Below, one piece after another: positions 51,881 to 60,554 of a stretch of 64,000 nucleotides of DNA. How positions within the stretch are numbered: position 1 is the first letter of the stretch; the number at the start of each line of letters is the position of its first letter. The notes under the pieces were generated by a model. The model saw only the letters and a list, made by a program, of their open reading frames with translations. It did no database searches and was not told where the DNA came from. Made by a program: the position numbers and the translations under genes. This stretch comes from Allobosea sp. 117 (GTDB taxonomy: Bacteria > Pseudomonadota > Alphaproteobacteria > Rhizobiales > Xanthobacteraceae), in the NCBI RefSeq assembly GCF_000702305.1, contig NZ_JNLC01000010.1, forward strand, positions 682,001 through 746,000, given 5' to 3'.

Positions 51881-53443
51881 ATGACCGTTCACACCCTTCC
51901 GCCCGACCGTTTCGACGAGGTCTGGGACGTCCTCGTCATCGGCTTCGGCTTCGCCGGAGGCGCCTCCGCCATCGCCGCGCACGATGCCGGCGCGCGCGTG
52001 CTGCTGATCGAGAAGCAGCCCGATCCCGGCGGCATCTCGATCTGCGCCGGCGGCGGCATCCGCACCATCGTCGAGCCGGAGGGCGCGCGCGCCTATCTGC
52101 GCGAGGCGGTCGGCCCCGACGTGCCGGAAGACGTGCTCGAAGCGGTCGCGTCCGGCATGGCGGAGCTGGAGCCTTATTTTCGCAACCTCGCGACGGCGAA
52201 CGGCGCCGAGATCGCCGTGCACCGGCGCGTCGCCAACTATCCCTTCTCTGGCCATGACGCCTTCGGCACGGTGGAGGTGCTCTTCATCCCCGGCTTCGAT
52301 CCGCGCGCGGAATATCCGCATGTGCGCGGCCGGTTGCGCGGGCCGAACGTGTTCAAGCTGGTGCACGACAATATCCGCGCCCGCGGCATCGAGGTGCGGC
52401 TAAACACGGCGGCCGAAAGGTTGGTCCTCGGCGAGGGCGGCGCCGTGCTCGGCGCCGAGCTGCGGCACGAGGGCAGGCTGACACGCGTCGCCGCCCGGCG
52501 CGGCGTCATCCTCGCCTCTGGCGGCTTCGAGGCCGCGCCCGAGCTGCAGCGCAAATACTGGCAGATCCGCCCGGTATTGCCGGTGGCTACGCGCGGAAAT
52601 ACCGGCGACGGCATCCGCATGGCGCAGGCCGCCGGCGCCGACCTCTGGCACATGTGGCACTTCCACGGCTCCTATGGCTTCCGCCACACCGACCCGGCCT
52701 ATCCCTATGGCCTGCGCGTCAAGAAGCTGCCTGACTGGACGCCGCAGCTGCAGGAGCCCGACGTGCGCATGTCCTGGATCGTGCTCGATCGCCAGGGCCG
52801 GCGCTTCATGAACGAGTACCAGCCCTACATCCAAGACACCGGCCACCGGCCGCTCGACCAGTACGACGCGCAGTCGCAGCGCTTCCCACGCATCCCGGCC
52901 TTCCTCGTGGTCGACGAGGAGGGGCGCAAGCTCTACCCGCTCGGCCAGACCGTGCTGAACGACCGTTCGGTCGAGCCTTATGAGTGGAGCAGCGACAACC
53001 TCAAGGAGGTCGGCAACGGCATCCTGAAGCGCGCCAACAGCGTCGAGGAACTGGCGAGCCTCATCGGTGCCGATCTGGCCGCCGTGGCGCAGAGCCTCGA
53101 TCGCTGGAACGCAGCGGTCGAGGCCGGGCAGGACGGCGACCATAATCGTCCGTCCGGCTCGCTCTTCCCGGTGAAGAACCCGCCCTTCTATGTTGGCGAG
53201 CTCTGGCCGGTGGTCAGCAACACCCAGGGCGGCCCGGCGCATGATGCGCAGCAGCGGGTGATCAACGCCCATGGCGCGCCGATCCCGCGCCTCTACGAGG
53301 CCGGCGAGATCGGCTCCATCTGGGGCTTCCTGTATCTCGGCGCCGGCAATCTCGCGGAGTGCTTCGTCACCGGCCAGATCGCTGGCCGCGAGGCCGCCGC
53401 GCAGCCCACCTGGGCGACCACGCCGGAACTGACGGCCGCCTGA
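51881..53443 (+). CDS. FAD-dependent oxidoreductase (fumarate-reductase/ketosteroid-dehydrogenase-like)
   Basis: A 520-residue cytosolic flavoprotein. The Rossmann loop GFGFAG is at 21-26, E44 ends strand 2, and GDGIRMAQAAGADLWHMWHF and EAGEIGSIWGFLYLGAGNL bind FAD near the C-terminus. It lacks a heme domain or signal peptide. The ATG at 51881 starts 14 bases after the permease gene; a longer frame overlapping it is rejected. Substrate not known. Placed between transporter and monooxygenase genes, it may dehydrogenate or reduce an unsaturated carbon skeleton left after sulfur removal. Confidence 0.82.
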   Translation: MTVHTLPPDRFDEVWDVLVIGFGFAGGASAIAAHDAGARVLLIEKQPDPGGISICAGGGIRTIVEPEGARAYLREAVGPDVPEDVLEAVASGMAELEPYFRNLATANGAEIAVHRRVANYPFSGHDAFGTVEVLFIPGFDPRAEYPHVRGRLRGPNVFKLVHDNIRARGIEVRLNTAAERLVLGEGGAVLGAELRHEGRLTRVAARRGVILASGGFEAAPELQRKYWQIRPVLPVATRGNTGDGIRMAQAAGADLWHMWHFHGSYGFRHTDPAYPYGLRVKKLPDWTPQLQEPDVRMSWIVLDRQGRRFMNEYQPYIQDTGHRPLDQYDAQSQRFPRIPAFLVVDEEGRKLYPLGQTVLNDRSVEPYEWSSDNLKEVGNGILKRANSVEELASLIGADLAAVAQSLDRWNAAVEAGQDGDHNRPSGSLFPVKNPPFYVGELWPVVSNTQGGPAHDAQQRVINAHGAPIPRLYEAGEIGSIWGFLYLGAGNLAECFVTGQIAGREAAAQPTWATTPELTAA

Positions 53444-53470
53444 ACAGCCAGGATTTCAAGGAAGAATAAG

Positions 53471-54862
53471 ATGACTTCGCAACGCAGGCAGATGGCACTC
53501 GGCGCCTTCCTCTACCCCACGGGCCACCATGCGGCCGCCTGGCGCCATCCGGCCGCGCAGGCCGATGCCGGCGTCAACTTCAGGCATTATGCGCAAATCG
53601 CCCAGGCAGCCGAGGCGGCCAAGTTCGACATGCTGTTCCTCGCCGACAGCGCCGGTGCACGGGGCGAGGACTGGGGAGCGCTAGCGCGCTTCTCGACCCA
53701 CTATGTCGCGCAGTTCGAACCGCTGACCCTGCTTAGCGCGCTGGCGGCAGTGACCGAGCGCATCGGCCTCGTCGCTACCGCGTCGACCACCTACAACGAG
53801 CCCTATGTGCTCGCACGCAAATTCGCCTCCATCGACCACATCAGCGGCGGGCGCGCGGCATGGAACCTCGTCACCTCCGCCAACGAGGCGGAGGCGCAGA
53901 ATTTCGGCCGCGACCGGCTGCTCGACCATGACGAGCGCTACCGCCGCGCCACCGAATTCCTCGCCGTGGCGCAGGGGCTGTGGGATTCGTGGGAGGACGA
54001 CGCCTTCATCCGCGACAAGGAGAGCGGCGTCTTCTTCGATCCCGAGAAGGCCTATCGCCTCGACCATCGCGGCGAGTTCTTCGGCGTGCGTGGGCCGCTC
54101 AACATCCCGCGCTCGCCGCAGGGCTGGCCGGTGCTGGTGCAAGCCGGCTCGTCCGACGCCGGCAAGGAACTCGCCGGCGCCTCGGCCGAGGTGGTGTTCA
54201 CCGCCCAGCAGACGCTGCCCCTCGCGCAGGCCTTCTACCGCGACGTGAAGGCCCGCGCCGTCGCCCATGGCCGCTCGCCGGACGATGTGAAGATCATGCC
54301 CGGCATTTTCCCCGTGGTCGGCCGCACCGAGGCGGAGGCCAGGGCCAAGTTCGACGAGTTGCAGAACCTCATCCACCCGGATGTGGCGCTGTCGATCCTG
54401 GAGCACCGGCTCGGCATCCCTCTGCGCCATCTCTCGTTCGACGGGCCGCTGCCGAAGGACATCCCGCTCACCAATGCGGCGCAGAGCCGGCAGGCGCTGC
54501 TGCTGGAGCTCGCCGAGCGCGAGGGCCTGTCGATCCTCCAGCTTGGCCTGCGCGTCGCTGGAGCACGCGGCCATTGGCAGGTGGTCGGCACGCCCGAGCA
54601 GATCGCCGACGTCATGGAGGAGCGCTTCCTCAACGAGGGTGCCGACGGCTTCAACGTCATGCCGCCCTATCTGCCGGGCGGACTGATCGACTTCATCGAG
54701 CTGGTCATCCCCGAGCTGCGCCGGCGCGGGCTGTTCCGCACAGAGTACGAAGGCCGGACCCTGCGCGAGCATCTTGGCCTCAAGCGTCCCGGGCGTCATC
54801 ACAAGCATCACAGGGCAACCGAGGGCGCGACGCACAGCGACGCCGCACCGGCGGCAGCCTGA
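53471..54862 (+). CDS. Flavin-dependent monooxygenase of the NtaA/SnaA/DszA family (2)
   Basis: A 463-residue relative of the enzyme at 47566. It keeps FLYPTGHHAAAW, STTYNEPYVLARKFAS, SGGRAAWNLVTS (125-136) and GTPEQIADVMEER. The C-terminus ends in a His/Lys-rich tail (GRHHKHHRATEG) not seen in the other copy. Two paralogues in one operon could act in sequence or on two substrates. AAGGAAGAATAAG precedes the ATG. Flavin must come from another locus, such as the reductase at 43303. Confidence 0.87.
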   Translation: MTSQRRQMALGAFLYPTGHHAAAWRHPAAQADAGVNFRHYAQIAQAAEAAKFDMLFLADSAGARGEDWGALARFSTHYVAQFEPLTLLSALAAVTERIGLVATASTTYNEPYVLARKFASIDHISGGRAAWNLVTSANEAEAQNFGRDRLLDHDERYRRATEFLAVAQGLWDSWEDDAFIRDKESGVFFDPEKAYRLDHRGEFFGVRGPLNIPRSPQGWPVLVQAGSSDAGKELAGASAEVVFTAQQTLPLAQAFYRDVKARAVAHGRSPDDVKIMPGIFPVVGRTEAEARAKFDELQNLIHPDVALSILEHRLGIPLRHLSFDGPLPKDIPLTNAAQSRQALLLELAEREGLSILQLGLRVAGARGHWQVVGTPEQIADVMEERFLNEGADGFNVMPPYLPGGLIDFIELVIPELRRRGLFRTEYEGRTLREHLGLKRPGRHHKHHRATEGATHSDAAPAAA

Positions 54863-54893
54863 TCAACCAAGCGATATTTTGCGGAGATTTCAC

Positions 54894-55964
54894 ATGCTCA
54901 TCGACAAGCGCAGCCTTTTGAAGGGCGCTGCGACCCTTACCCTGATCGTCGGCGTCGCTGCGCCGCTCGTCCCCGCCCGCGCCGACACGCTGCCCGAGCG
55001 TTTCGCCAGCCTCTACGAGGCGGCGAAGAAGGAAGGGCAGGTGGTGTTCTATACCTCCTACCGTCAGGAGACGAGCACGGCGGTGCTGGAGTTCTGGCGC
55101 AAGACCTTCCCGGACGTGAAGCTCAACATCGTTCAGAAGCAGACGCTCGACCTCATCCCCACCATCGAGGCGGAGAAGGCGGCGGGCCGTACCAATGCGG
55201 ACGTGGTCTTCATCAGCCAACGCTTCATCCTCGACGACTGGAAGAAGCGCGGCTACCTCGTCCCCTACAAAGTGCGCGACTTCGACCAGATCGGCGGCAA
55301 CTACAAGGACCCGGAGGGCAACTACATCGCCACCGCGGCGACGCTGCTCTCGGCCGCCTACAATCCGAAGGTCTTTCCGGATCCGTCGGTGCTGCCGAAG
55401 AAGATCGCCGACTTCCTCGACCCGAAGTGGAAGGGCAAGATCGTCTTCTCCGATCCGCGCACGGCGGCCTCCCAGCTCACCTGGTTCCAGACGCTGCTGG
55501 CGCACAAGATCATCACCTGGGACACCATTAAGGGCTTCGCGAGCCAAGACTTCCTGCTGACCCGCGGCAATGCGGAATCGGTGCGCCTCTTGGTGGCTGG
55601 CGAGCGTGACCTCTCGCCGCTGATCTCCTCGCAGAACGTCATCACCGCCCGCGAGCGCGGCCAGAGCATCGAGGCCTACATCCTCGACGAGGGCGTGGTC
55701 ACCAACGAGAACTACCTCGCCATCTTCAAGGGCGGCCCGAACCCCGCCGCCGCCAAGCTGCTGATCGAGGTGCTGACCAGCCCCGAGGGCCAGGAGATCG
55801 TGGCGAACGCCGGCTCCTACATCCCGACCCATCCGGACGCGAAGATCCCGGCCGGTCTGCCGAAGCTCTCCGACCTGAAGATCATTGTGGCGGACCAGGA
55901 CATCGGCGGCGACGCCTCGCAGAAGTTCCTCGAGCAGTTCGACGCGGTGTTCAACCGCCAGTGA
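54894..55964 (+). CDS. ABC periplasmic binding protein, Fbp-like family 1
   Basis: A 356-residue secreted binding protein with a signal peptide (cleavage near ARA30). YEAAKKEGQVVFYTSYRQETSTAVLEF, LDPKWKGKIVFSDPRTAASQLTWFQTLL and LLIEVLTSPEGQEIVANAGSYIPTHPDA are features of the ferric-iron/thiamine group. It lacks the adjacent tyrosine pair that binds iron in FbpA, so iron is unlikely as ligand. It serves the ATPase and permease at 48959 and 50127. GGAG at 54882 supports the ATG. Confidence 0.88.
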   Translation: MLIDKRSLLKGAATLTLIVGVAAPLVPARADTLPERFASLYEAAKKEGQVVFYTSYRQETSTAVLEFWRKTFPDVKLNIVQKQTLDLIPTIEAEKAAGRTNADVVFISQRFILDDWKKRGYLVPYKVRDFDQIGGNYKDPEGNYIATAATLLSAAYNPKVFPDPSVLPKKIADFLDPKWKGKIVFSDPRTAASQLTWFQTLLAHKIITWDTIKGFASQDFLLTRGNAESVRLLVAGERDLSPLISSQNVITARERGQSIEAYILDEGVVTNENYLAIFKGGPNPAAAKLLIEVLTSPEGQEIVANAGSYIPTHPDAKIPAGLPKLSDLKIIVADQDIGGDASQKFLEQFDAVFNRQ

Positions 55965-56021
55965 CGCGGCACCGGCCCTCCGCCCGGCGCGGAGGGTCGC
56001 CTTCTCTTACGGGTTTCAGAC

Positions 56022-57614
56022 ATGAGCACCGAATTTGCGCGCATCGGCGCGGCGGCCCTGCGCGAGCGACTGCGCGAGGGCGGCGAGATCGCCCTTCTCG
56101 ACGTCCGCGAGGAGGGCGTGTTCGCCGCGCGCCACATATTGGCGGCCTCCAACGCCCCGACCAGCCGGCTGGAGCGCATCGTGCCGGAGCTGGTGCCGCG
56201 CAAGGCGACCCCCATCGTTCTCGTCGATGACGATGAACGCCTCGCCGCGCGGGCAGGCAAGGTCCTCGCCGCCGCCGGCTATGGTGACATCTCCATCCTC
56301 GGTGGCGGCGTGCCGGCCTGGGCGGTGGCCGGCTTCGAACTCTTTGCCGGCGTCTATGTGCCGAGCAAGGCCTTCGCCGAGGTGGTCGAGGTGACCCAAC
56401 ACACGCCGCATATCGACGCGCATGAGCTGGAGGCGCGCCGCGCCAACGGCGAGAAGATCGTGCTGCTCGATAGCCGGCCCTTCGACGAGTACAACTGGAT
56501 CACCATTCCCGGCTCGATCGACTGCCCGAGCGGGGAACTGGTACTGCGCGCGCGTGAGAGCGTACCGGACGAGGACACTCTCGTCGTGGTAAATTGCGGC
56601 GGGCGCACGCGCTCGATCATCGGGGCGCAGATCCTCATAGATGCCGGCCTGCCCAACAAGGTGGTGTCGCTGAAGAACGGCACGCAGGGTTGGCACCTCG
56701 CCGGCCTCGACGTGCAGCGCGGCGCGACCCGCGTGGCGCCGCTGCCCTCCCCGCCTGCGCATGACTGGGCGCGGCAAGCGGCCGGCCGGCTGGCGGAGCG
56801 CTTCGGCGCGCCGACCATCGACGCGGCGACGCTCGCCCGCTACGAGGCCGAGCAGGACCAGACCACGCTCTACCGCTTCGACGTGCGCGACCCGGTCGAA
56901 TATCGCGCCGGCCACCGCGCCGGCTTCCGCTCCGCGCCGGGCGGCCAACTGGTGCAGGCGACCGACACCTTCATTGCGGTGCGCGACGCGCGCATCGTGC
57001 TGGCCGACAGCGACGGCGTACGGGCGCACACCACCGCCGCGTGGCTGCGGCGCATGGGCTTCGACCATGTCGGCGTGGTCGACGAGAACGTACCCGCCAA
57101 GCTGGAGACCGGCGAAGCTCTGGAGACGGTCATCGGCCTCGACGCGGTGTCGGCGGAGAGCGTCAGCCCGGCCGAGCTCGCCGGCCTGATCGAGCGCCAT
57201 GAGGCGGTCGTGGTCGACGTCGCCACCAGCCGCGAATACCGCGCCGGGCACATCCCCGGCGCCTGGTTCGCCATACGCGGCCGGCTGGCTGAGGATGCGT
57301 CGAAGCTCCCGGCCGCGCCCCTCTATGTGCTCACCTCGTCCGACGGCATCATCGCCCTCCTCGCCGCTGCCGAGCTGGCGGAAGCGACCGGCCGACCGGT
57401 GAAAACCCTCGCCGGCGGCACCGCCGCCTGGCGTGGCGCCGGGCGGCCGGTCGAAGCCGGCAAGGAGAACCTCGCCTCGGCCACCGACGACGTGCTGCTC
57501 AAGGCGTTCGAGCGCCGCGACAAGCGCGAGGACGCGATGCGCGAATATCTGCAATGGGAGCTCGACCTCGTCGAGCAGGTGCGCCGTGACGGCACCATCC
57601 AGTTCCGCCTCTGA
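56022..57614 (+). CDS. Four-domain rhodanese-like sulfurtransferase
   Basis: A 530-residue cytosolic protein with four rhodanese repeats: about 10-110, 130-232, 265-365 and 383-480. Only repeat 2 keeps the catalytic cysteine, C192 in VVVNCGGRTRS. The equivalent positions are LVDDDER, LADSDG and LTSSDG in repeats 1, 3 and 4. Such tandem proteins move sulfane sulfur or bind thiosulfate and persulfides. In an operon with organosulfur monooxygenases it may receive released sulfur. A C-terminal helix (AFERRDKREDAMREYLQWE) is added. Closely spaced with genes on both sides. Confidence 0.88.
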   Translation: MSTEFARIGAAALRERLREGGEIALLDVREEGVFAARHILAASNAPTSRLERIVPELVPRKATPIVLVDDDERLAARAGKVLAAAGYGDISILGGGVPAWAVAGFELFAGVYVPSKAFAEVVEVTQHTPHIDAHELEARRANGEKIVLLDSRPFDEYNWITIPGSIDCPSGELVLRARESVPDEDTLVVVNCGGRTRSIIGAQILIDAGLPNKVVSLKNGTQGWHLAGLDVQRGATRVAPLPSPPAHDWARQAAGRLAERFGAPTIDAATLARYEAEQDQTTLYRFDVRDPVEYRAGHRAGFRSAPGGQLVQATDTFIAVRDARIVLADSDGVRAHTTAAWLRRMGFDHVGVVDENVPAKLETGEALETVIGLDAVSAESVSPAELAGLIERHEAVVVDVATSREYRAGHIPGAWFAIRGRLAEDASKLPAAPLYVLTSSDGIIALLAAAELAEATGRPVKTLAGGTAAWRGAGRPVEAGKENLASATDDVLLKAFERRDKREDAMREYLQWELDLVEQVRRDGTIQFRL

Positions 57615-57631
57615 CCCTCGAGAGACACAGC

Positions 57632-58393
57632 ATGACAAGCTCCAACTGGCCGCTCTCCGGCAAGGTCGCCCTCGTCACCGGCTCCGCCCGCCGCATCGGC
57701 CGCGAGAGCGCGCTGCTGCTGGCGCGCGAGGGCGCCCATGTCGTCGTCCACGCCCGGTCCTCGCGCGACGAGATCGAGGCGGTGGCCGGCGAGATCCGCG
57801 CCGAGGGCGGCACCGCCACGGCGCTGCTCGCCGACATCACGGTGGAGGCGGAAGCCCGTCGCCTGGTCGAGACCATCGTCGGCGAGACCGGCCGGTTCGA
57901 TATCCTCGTCAACAACGCCGCCGTGCGCGGCGAGCGCTCCTTCGCCGAGCTCGACATCGCCACCTTCCGGGCGGTCTATTCGGTAATCGTCGAGGGCGCG
58001 TTTTTCCTCAGCCAGACGGCCGTGCCGCACATGGTGAGGGGCGGCTTCGGCCGGATCATCTCCATCGGCGGCGTCGCCGCCCATGCCGGGGTCTCGCACC
58101 GGGTGCACGTCGCCACCGCCAAGGCGGCGCTGGTCGGCTTCACCAAGGCGCTGGCCATCGAGTTCGGCGAGCAGGGCATCACCGCCAATCTCGTGGTGCC
58201 GGGCAAGATCGGCGGCGCACGCTCGGCGACCTCCGGCGCAGGCGGCGCTTTCCCCGGCGGGGGCTACCTGCCGGTCGGCCACGAGGGCACGCCGCGCAAC
58301 GTGGCGGAGATCGTGCGCGTCCTCGCTTTGCCGAGCGGCGACTTCATCACTGGCCAGACGCTGCATGTGAGCGGTGGCATGTACCTGCCCTGA
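57632..58393 (+). CDS. Short-chain dehydrogenase/reductase lacking canonical catalytic residues
   Basis: A 253-residue SDR-fold protein. The NAD(P)-binding TGSARRIG is at 16-23 and NNAA at 94-97. The position of the catalytic tyrosine is V160 in HVATAK, with K164 kept, and the usual serine position is G147 (SIGG). Y-to-V and S-to-G changes suggest an altered mechanism or a binding role. Similar HVATAK sequences occur in a recognised SDR subset, so this may be family-wide. It is the last gene of the plus-strand operon, 17 bases after the rhodanese. Confidence 0.85.
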   Translation: MTSSNWPLSGKVALVTGSARRIGRESALLLAREGAHVVVHARSSRDEIEAVAGEIRAEGGTATALLADITVEAEARRLVETIVGETGRFDILVNNAAVRGERSFAELDIATFRAVYSVIVEGAFFLSQTAVPHMVRGGFGRIISIGGVAAHAGVSHRVHVATAKAALVGFTKALAIEFGEQGITANLVVPGKIGGARSATSGAGGAFPGGGYLPVGHEGTPRNVAEIVRVLALPSGDFITGQTLHVSGGMYLP

Positions 58394-58408
58394 TCGACCG
58401 GTCGCGCC

Positions 58409-59092
58409 CTAGCTACGCTCGGCCCATCCGACGAAGAGGCGCTCGACGAGGCGCACGCCGCATTCGAGCGCGAAGGCGACGCCGGCGATGACGAGGATGC
58501 CGGCGACCACCACGTCGGTGGCGAGGAAGTTGGCCGCCGACTGGATCATGAAGCCGACGCCGCGCGTCGCCGCCACCAGCTCGGCGGCGACCAGTGTCGA
58601 CCAGCCGGCGCCAAGCGCGATGCGCGTGCCGGTGAGGATCGAGGGCAGGGTGGAGGGCAGCACCACGAGGCGCAGCACCTGCGCGGGGGTGGCGCCCAGC
58701 GCGCGGGCGACGTTGAGGCGGTTCGGCTCGACGTTCCGCGCCCCGGCGGCGGTGGCGATGATGATCGGCGGCAGCATGGCGAGGCCGATCACCAGCACCT
58801 TGGCGGTCTCGCCGATGCCGGCCCAGATGATGACGAGCGGCAGATAGGCGAGCGGCGGGATCGGCCGCAGGAACTCGACGATGGGGTCGAGGATGCCGCG
58901 TCCCACCGTCGAGAGGCCGATGGCGAGCCCCGCCGGGACGCCGATGGCGATGGCGGCGATCAAAGCGAGGAAGACGCGCAGCAGGCTGGCGCCGAGATGC
59001 TGGGCGAGGGTGGCGTCGACGAAGCCTTCGGTCGCTATGCGCCAGAGCCGGGCCAGCACCGCCTCGGGCGAGGGCAGGAACAGCTTGGGCAC
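58409..59092 (-). pseudogene. N-terminally truncated sulfonate-type ABC permease (TauC/SsuC-like)
   Basis: The frame begins at a GTG (59092) with no ribosome-binding site and reads PKLFLPSPEAVLARLW, a segment that follows helix 1 in intact TauC/SsuC proteins. An in-frame TGA lies only nine codons upstream, so the first helix and about 40 residues are missing. The rest is intact, including the EAA loop NVARALGATPAQVLRLVVLP. The lost end coincides with a fragment of an unrelated HNH gene on the opposite strand. It faces the SDR gene with a 15-base gap. Confidence 0.65.
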
Positions 59093-59100
59093 GGCGCCGG

Positions 59101-59283
59101 ACGCGCTCGACGGTCACGGACGATGATCGCTTCGCGGTGGGTCGCCGGCTCAAGGAGGACTTCGACAACGGTCGCCACTACTACGAGATGCATGGCGCAG
59201 CCTTGCGGTCACCGGGACGGGAGGCGCCGTCGCCATCTCCGGCAGCGTCGGAGTGGCATCGTACGAGCCGTTCTCTTGGCTAA
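59101..59283 (+). pseudogene. C-terminal fragment of an HNH-endonuclease-like protein
   Basis: The frame ending at the TAA 59281-59283 reads DDRFAVGRRLKEDFDNGRHYYEMHGAAL then SEWHRTSRSLG. This resembles the C-terminal FENGRDYY-MHG and terminal LxWH segment of HNH restriction-like endonucleases. No HNH core remains upstream. It directly abuts the truncated permease, indicating a deletion or recombination junction near 59093-59112. Confidence 0.5.
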
Positions 59284-59534
59284 AGTGGCGTTCGCCCCCA
59301 AGATTCGGCGATCTTCAAGCCTCAAGCAGACAAGAACGCTGTTGCCGACAAGCAGACCTTCCCAACGGAAGCGATGGGTCAGTTCCGGCCTCGGGCATTC
59401 ATCGGCGATATGTCTGCTTCTCATTTGAAGTTCCCAATAGCGGAAAGTCTGCTTCCGGCCCCAACCGTCCATTCGTCCTCGCCACAACGAGCTTCCAATT
59501 CTGGCGCTAACAATTAAGTTGCCGGCTGCAGCGT

Positions 59535-60401
59535 TCACAGTTGAAGTGGTGTCTTCGTAATATGGTCGGTCACGACGGTTATGAAGGCCCGCAGCCGCTG
59601 AAGGCGCCGGATGTCCCGGTGATAGCCCATCCAGATATCGCGTGAGGGCGGCTCTACTGGCAAGTTGAGCTGGCGGAGGCCTGCTATTTGGCTGCCGACC
59701 ACTTGCGGCAGCACGGCGATGCCAATGCCCTGGCGGGACATCCGCCCCTGCACGTTGCGATTGTTGGATCGGAGGAGCGGCTTCGCGTTCGGAAAGCTCT
59801 CCGCGAGCCACGCAATATCCGGGAATTGGCCGGTCGACGTGTCGTGGGTGATGAGCCGGAAGCCGGCGCCATCACCATACACCGGCTCGGGTGAGCCCGC
59901 CGCGACGTAGACGCCGTAGGGTAGGTGGACTAGCCGTCGCTGCACGACGTCGGGGTTGTCGAATGGCACGATCCGGAAAGCGATATCGGCCTCCCGCTGC
60001 GCGAGGCTGAACAGGCGGGTGCCGGTGAGAATCTCCAGATCAACGTGCGGATAGGCCTTCGCATAATCGTCGATGATCGGCGGCAGGACATAGGCGCCGA
60101 ACCAATCGGCTGAGGATATGCGCAAGGTGCCCTGAAGGGCTTGCTCCTGTCCAGCGAGCCGCCGCTCGATGGCCAGAGCGCCTTCCTCCATCTGCTCGGC
60201 CAGAGCGATGACGGCGTTGCCTTCTTCCGTCGGAACGAAACCGTCGGCCGTCCTCTGGAACAGCGTCTGGCCCGTGGCCTGCTCGAGTGCACGAAGGCGG
60301 CGTCCGACCGTGGGATGACTCAGATGAAGCGCGCGGGCGGCAGCGCCCAGAGTGCCGGTGCGGGCTATGGCCAGAAAAATCCGGACGTCGCTCCATTCCA
60401 T
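59535..60401 (-). CDS. LysR-type transcriptional regulator
   Basis: A 288-residue regulator. The helix-turn-helix is at about 3-60 (WSDVRIFLAIARTGTLGAAARALHLSHPTVGRRLRALEQATG), followed by a short effector domain with ADWFGAYVLPPIIDDY and READIAFRIV, like the CrgA/AphB-type LTTR group. The ATG at 60401 begins the conserved N-terminus; the longer open frame upstream is not supported. It is divergent from an SDR gene at 60555, its likely target. Confidence 0.88.
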   Translation of the reverse strand: MEWSDVRIFLAIARTGTLGAAARALHLSHPTVGRRLRALEQATGQTLFQRTADGFVPTEEGNAVIALAEQMEEGALAIERRLAGQEQALQGTLRISSADWFGAYVLPPIIDDYAKAYPHVDLEILTGTRLFSLAQREADIAFRIVPFDNPDVVQRRLVHLPYGVYVAAGSPEPVYGDGAGFRLITHDTSTGQFPDIAWLAESFPNAKPLLRSNNRNVQGRMSRQGIGIAVLPQVVGSQIAGLRQLNLPVEPPSRDIWMGYHRDIRRLQRLRAFITVVTDHITKTPLQL

Positions 60402-60433
60402 CGCCACACCCACAGAAATGAACAGAGACCGTA

Positions 60434-60451
60434 CGATACTGTCAGTTATCG
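60434..60451. promoter_or_regulatory. Inverted repeat in LysR/SDR divergent region
   Basis: CGATA-CTGTCAGT-TATCG, 5-bp arms, 33 bases upstream of the LysR start. A plausible LTTR box between the divergent genes. Confidence 0.3.
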
Positions 60452-60554
60452 AACAAATCCAACCACCTACATTCGCCACATCCAAGGCGGCGCGCGCACC
60501 GGTTGTTGATGGCGTCGGTTTCCGCGGCGCCCCGCCCCGATGAAGGAGAATGTG

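Noticed and set aside
48959..55964. Interpretation of the Fbp-like ABC system as a ferric-iron importer
   Set aside because: The binding protein lacks the adjacent tyrosines used for iron, and neighbours are organosulfur enzymes, so iron was not accepted as the default ligand.
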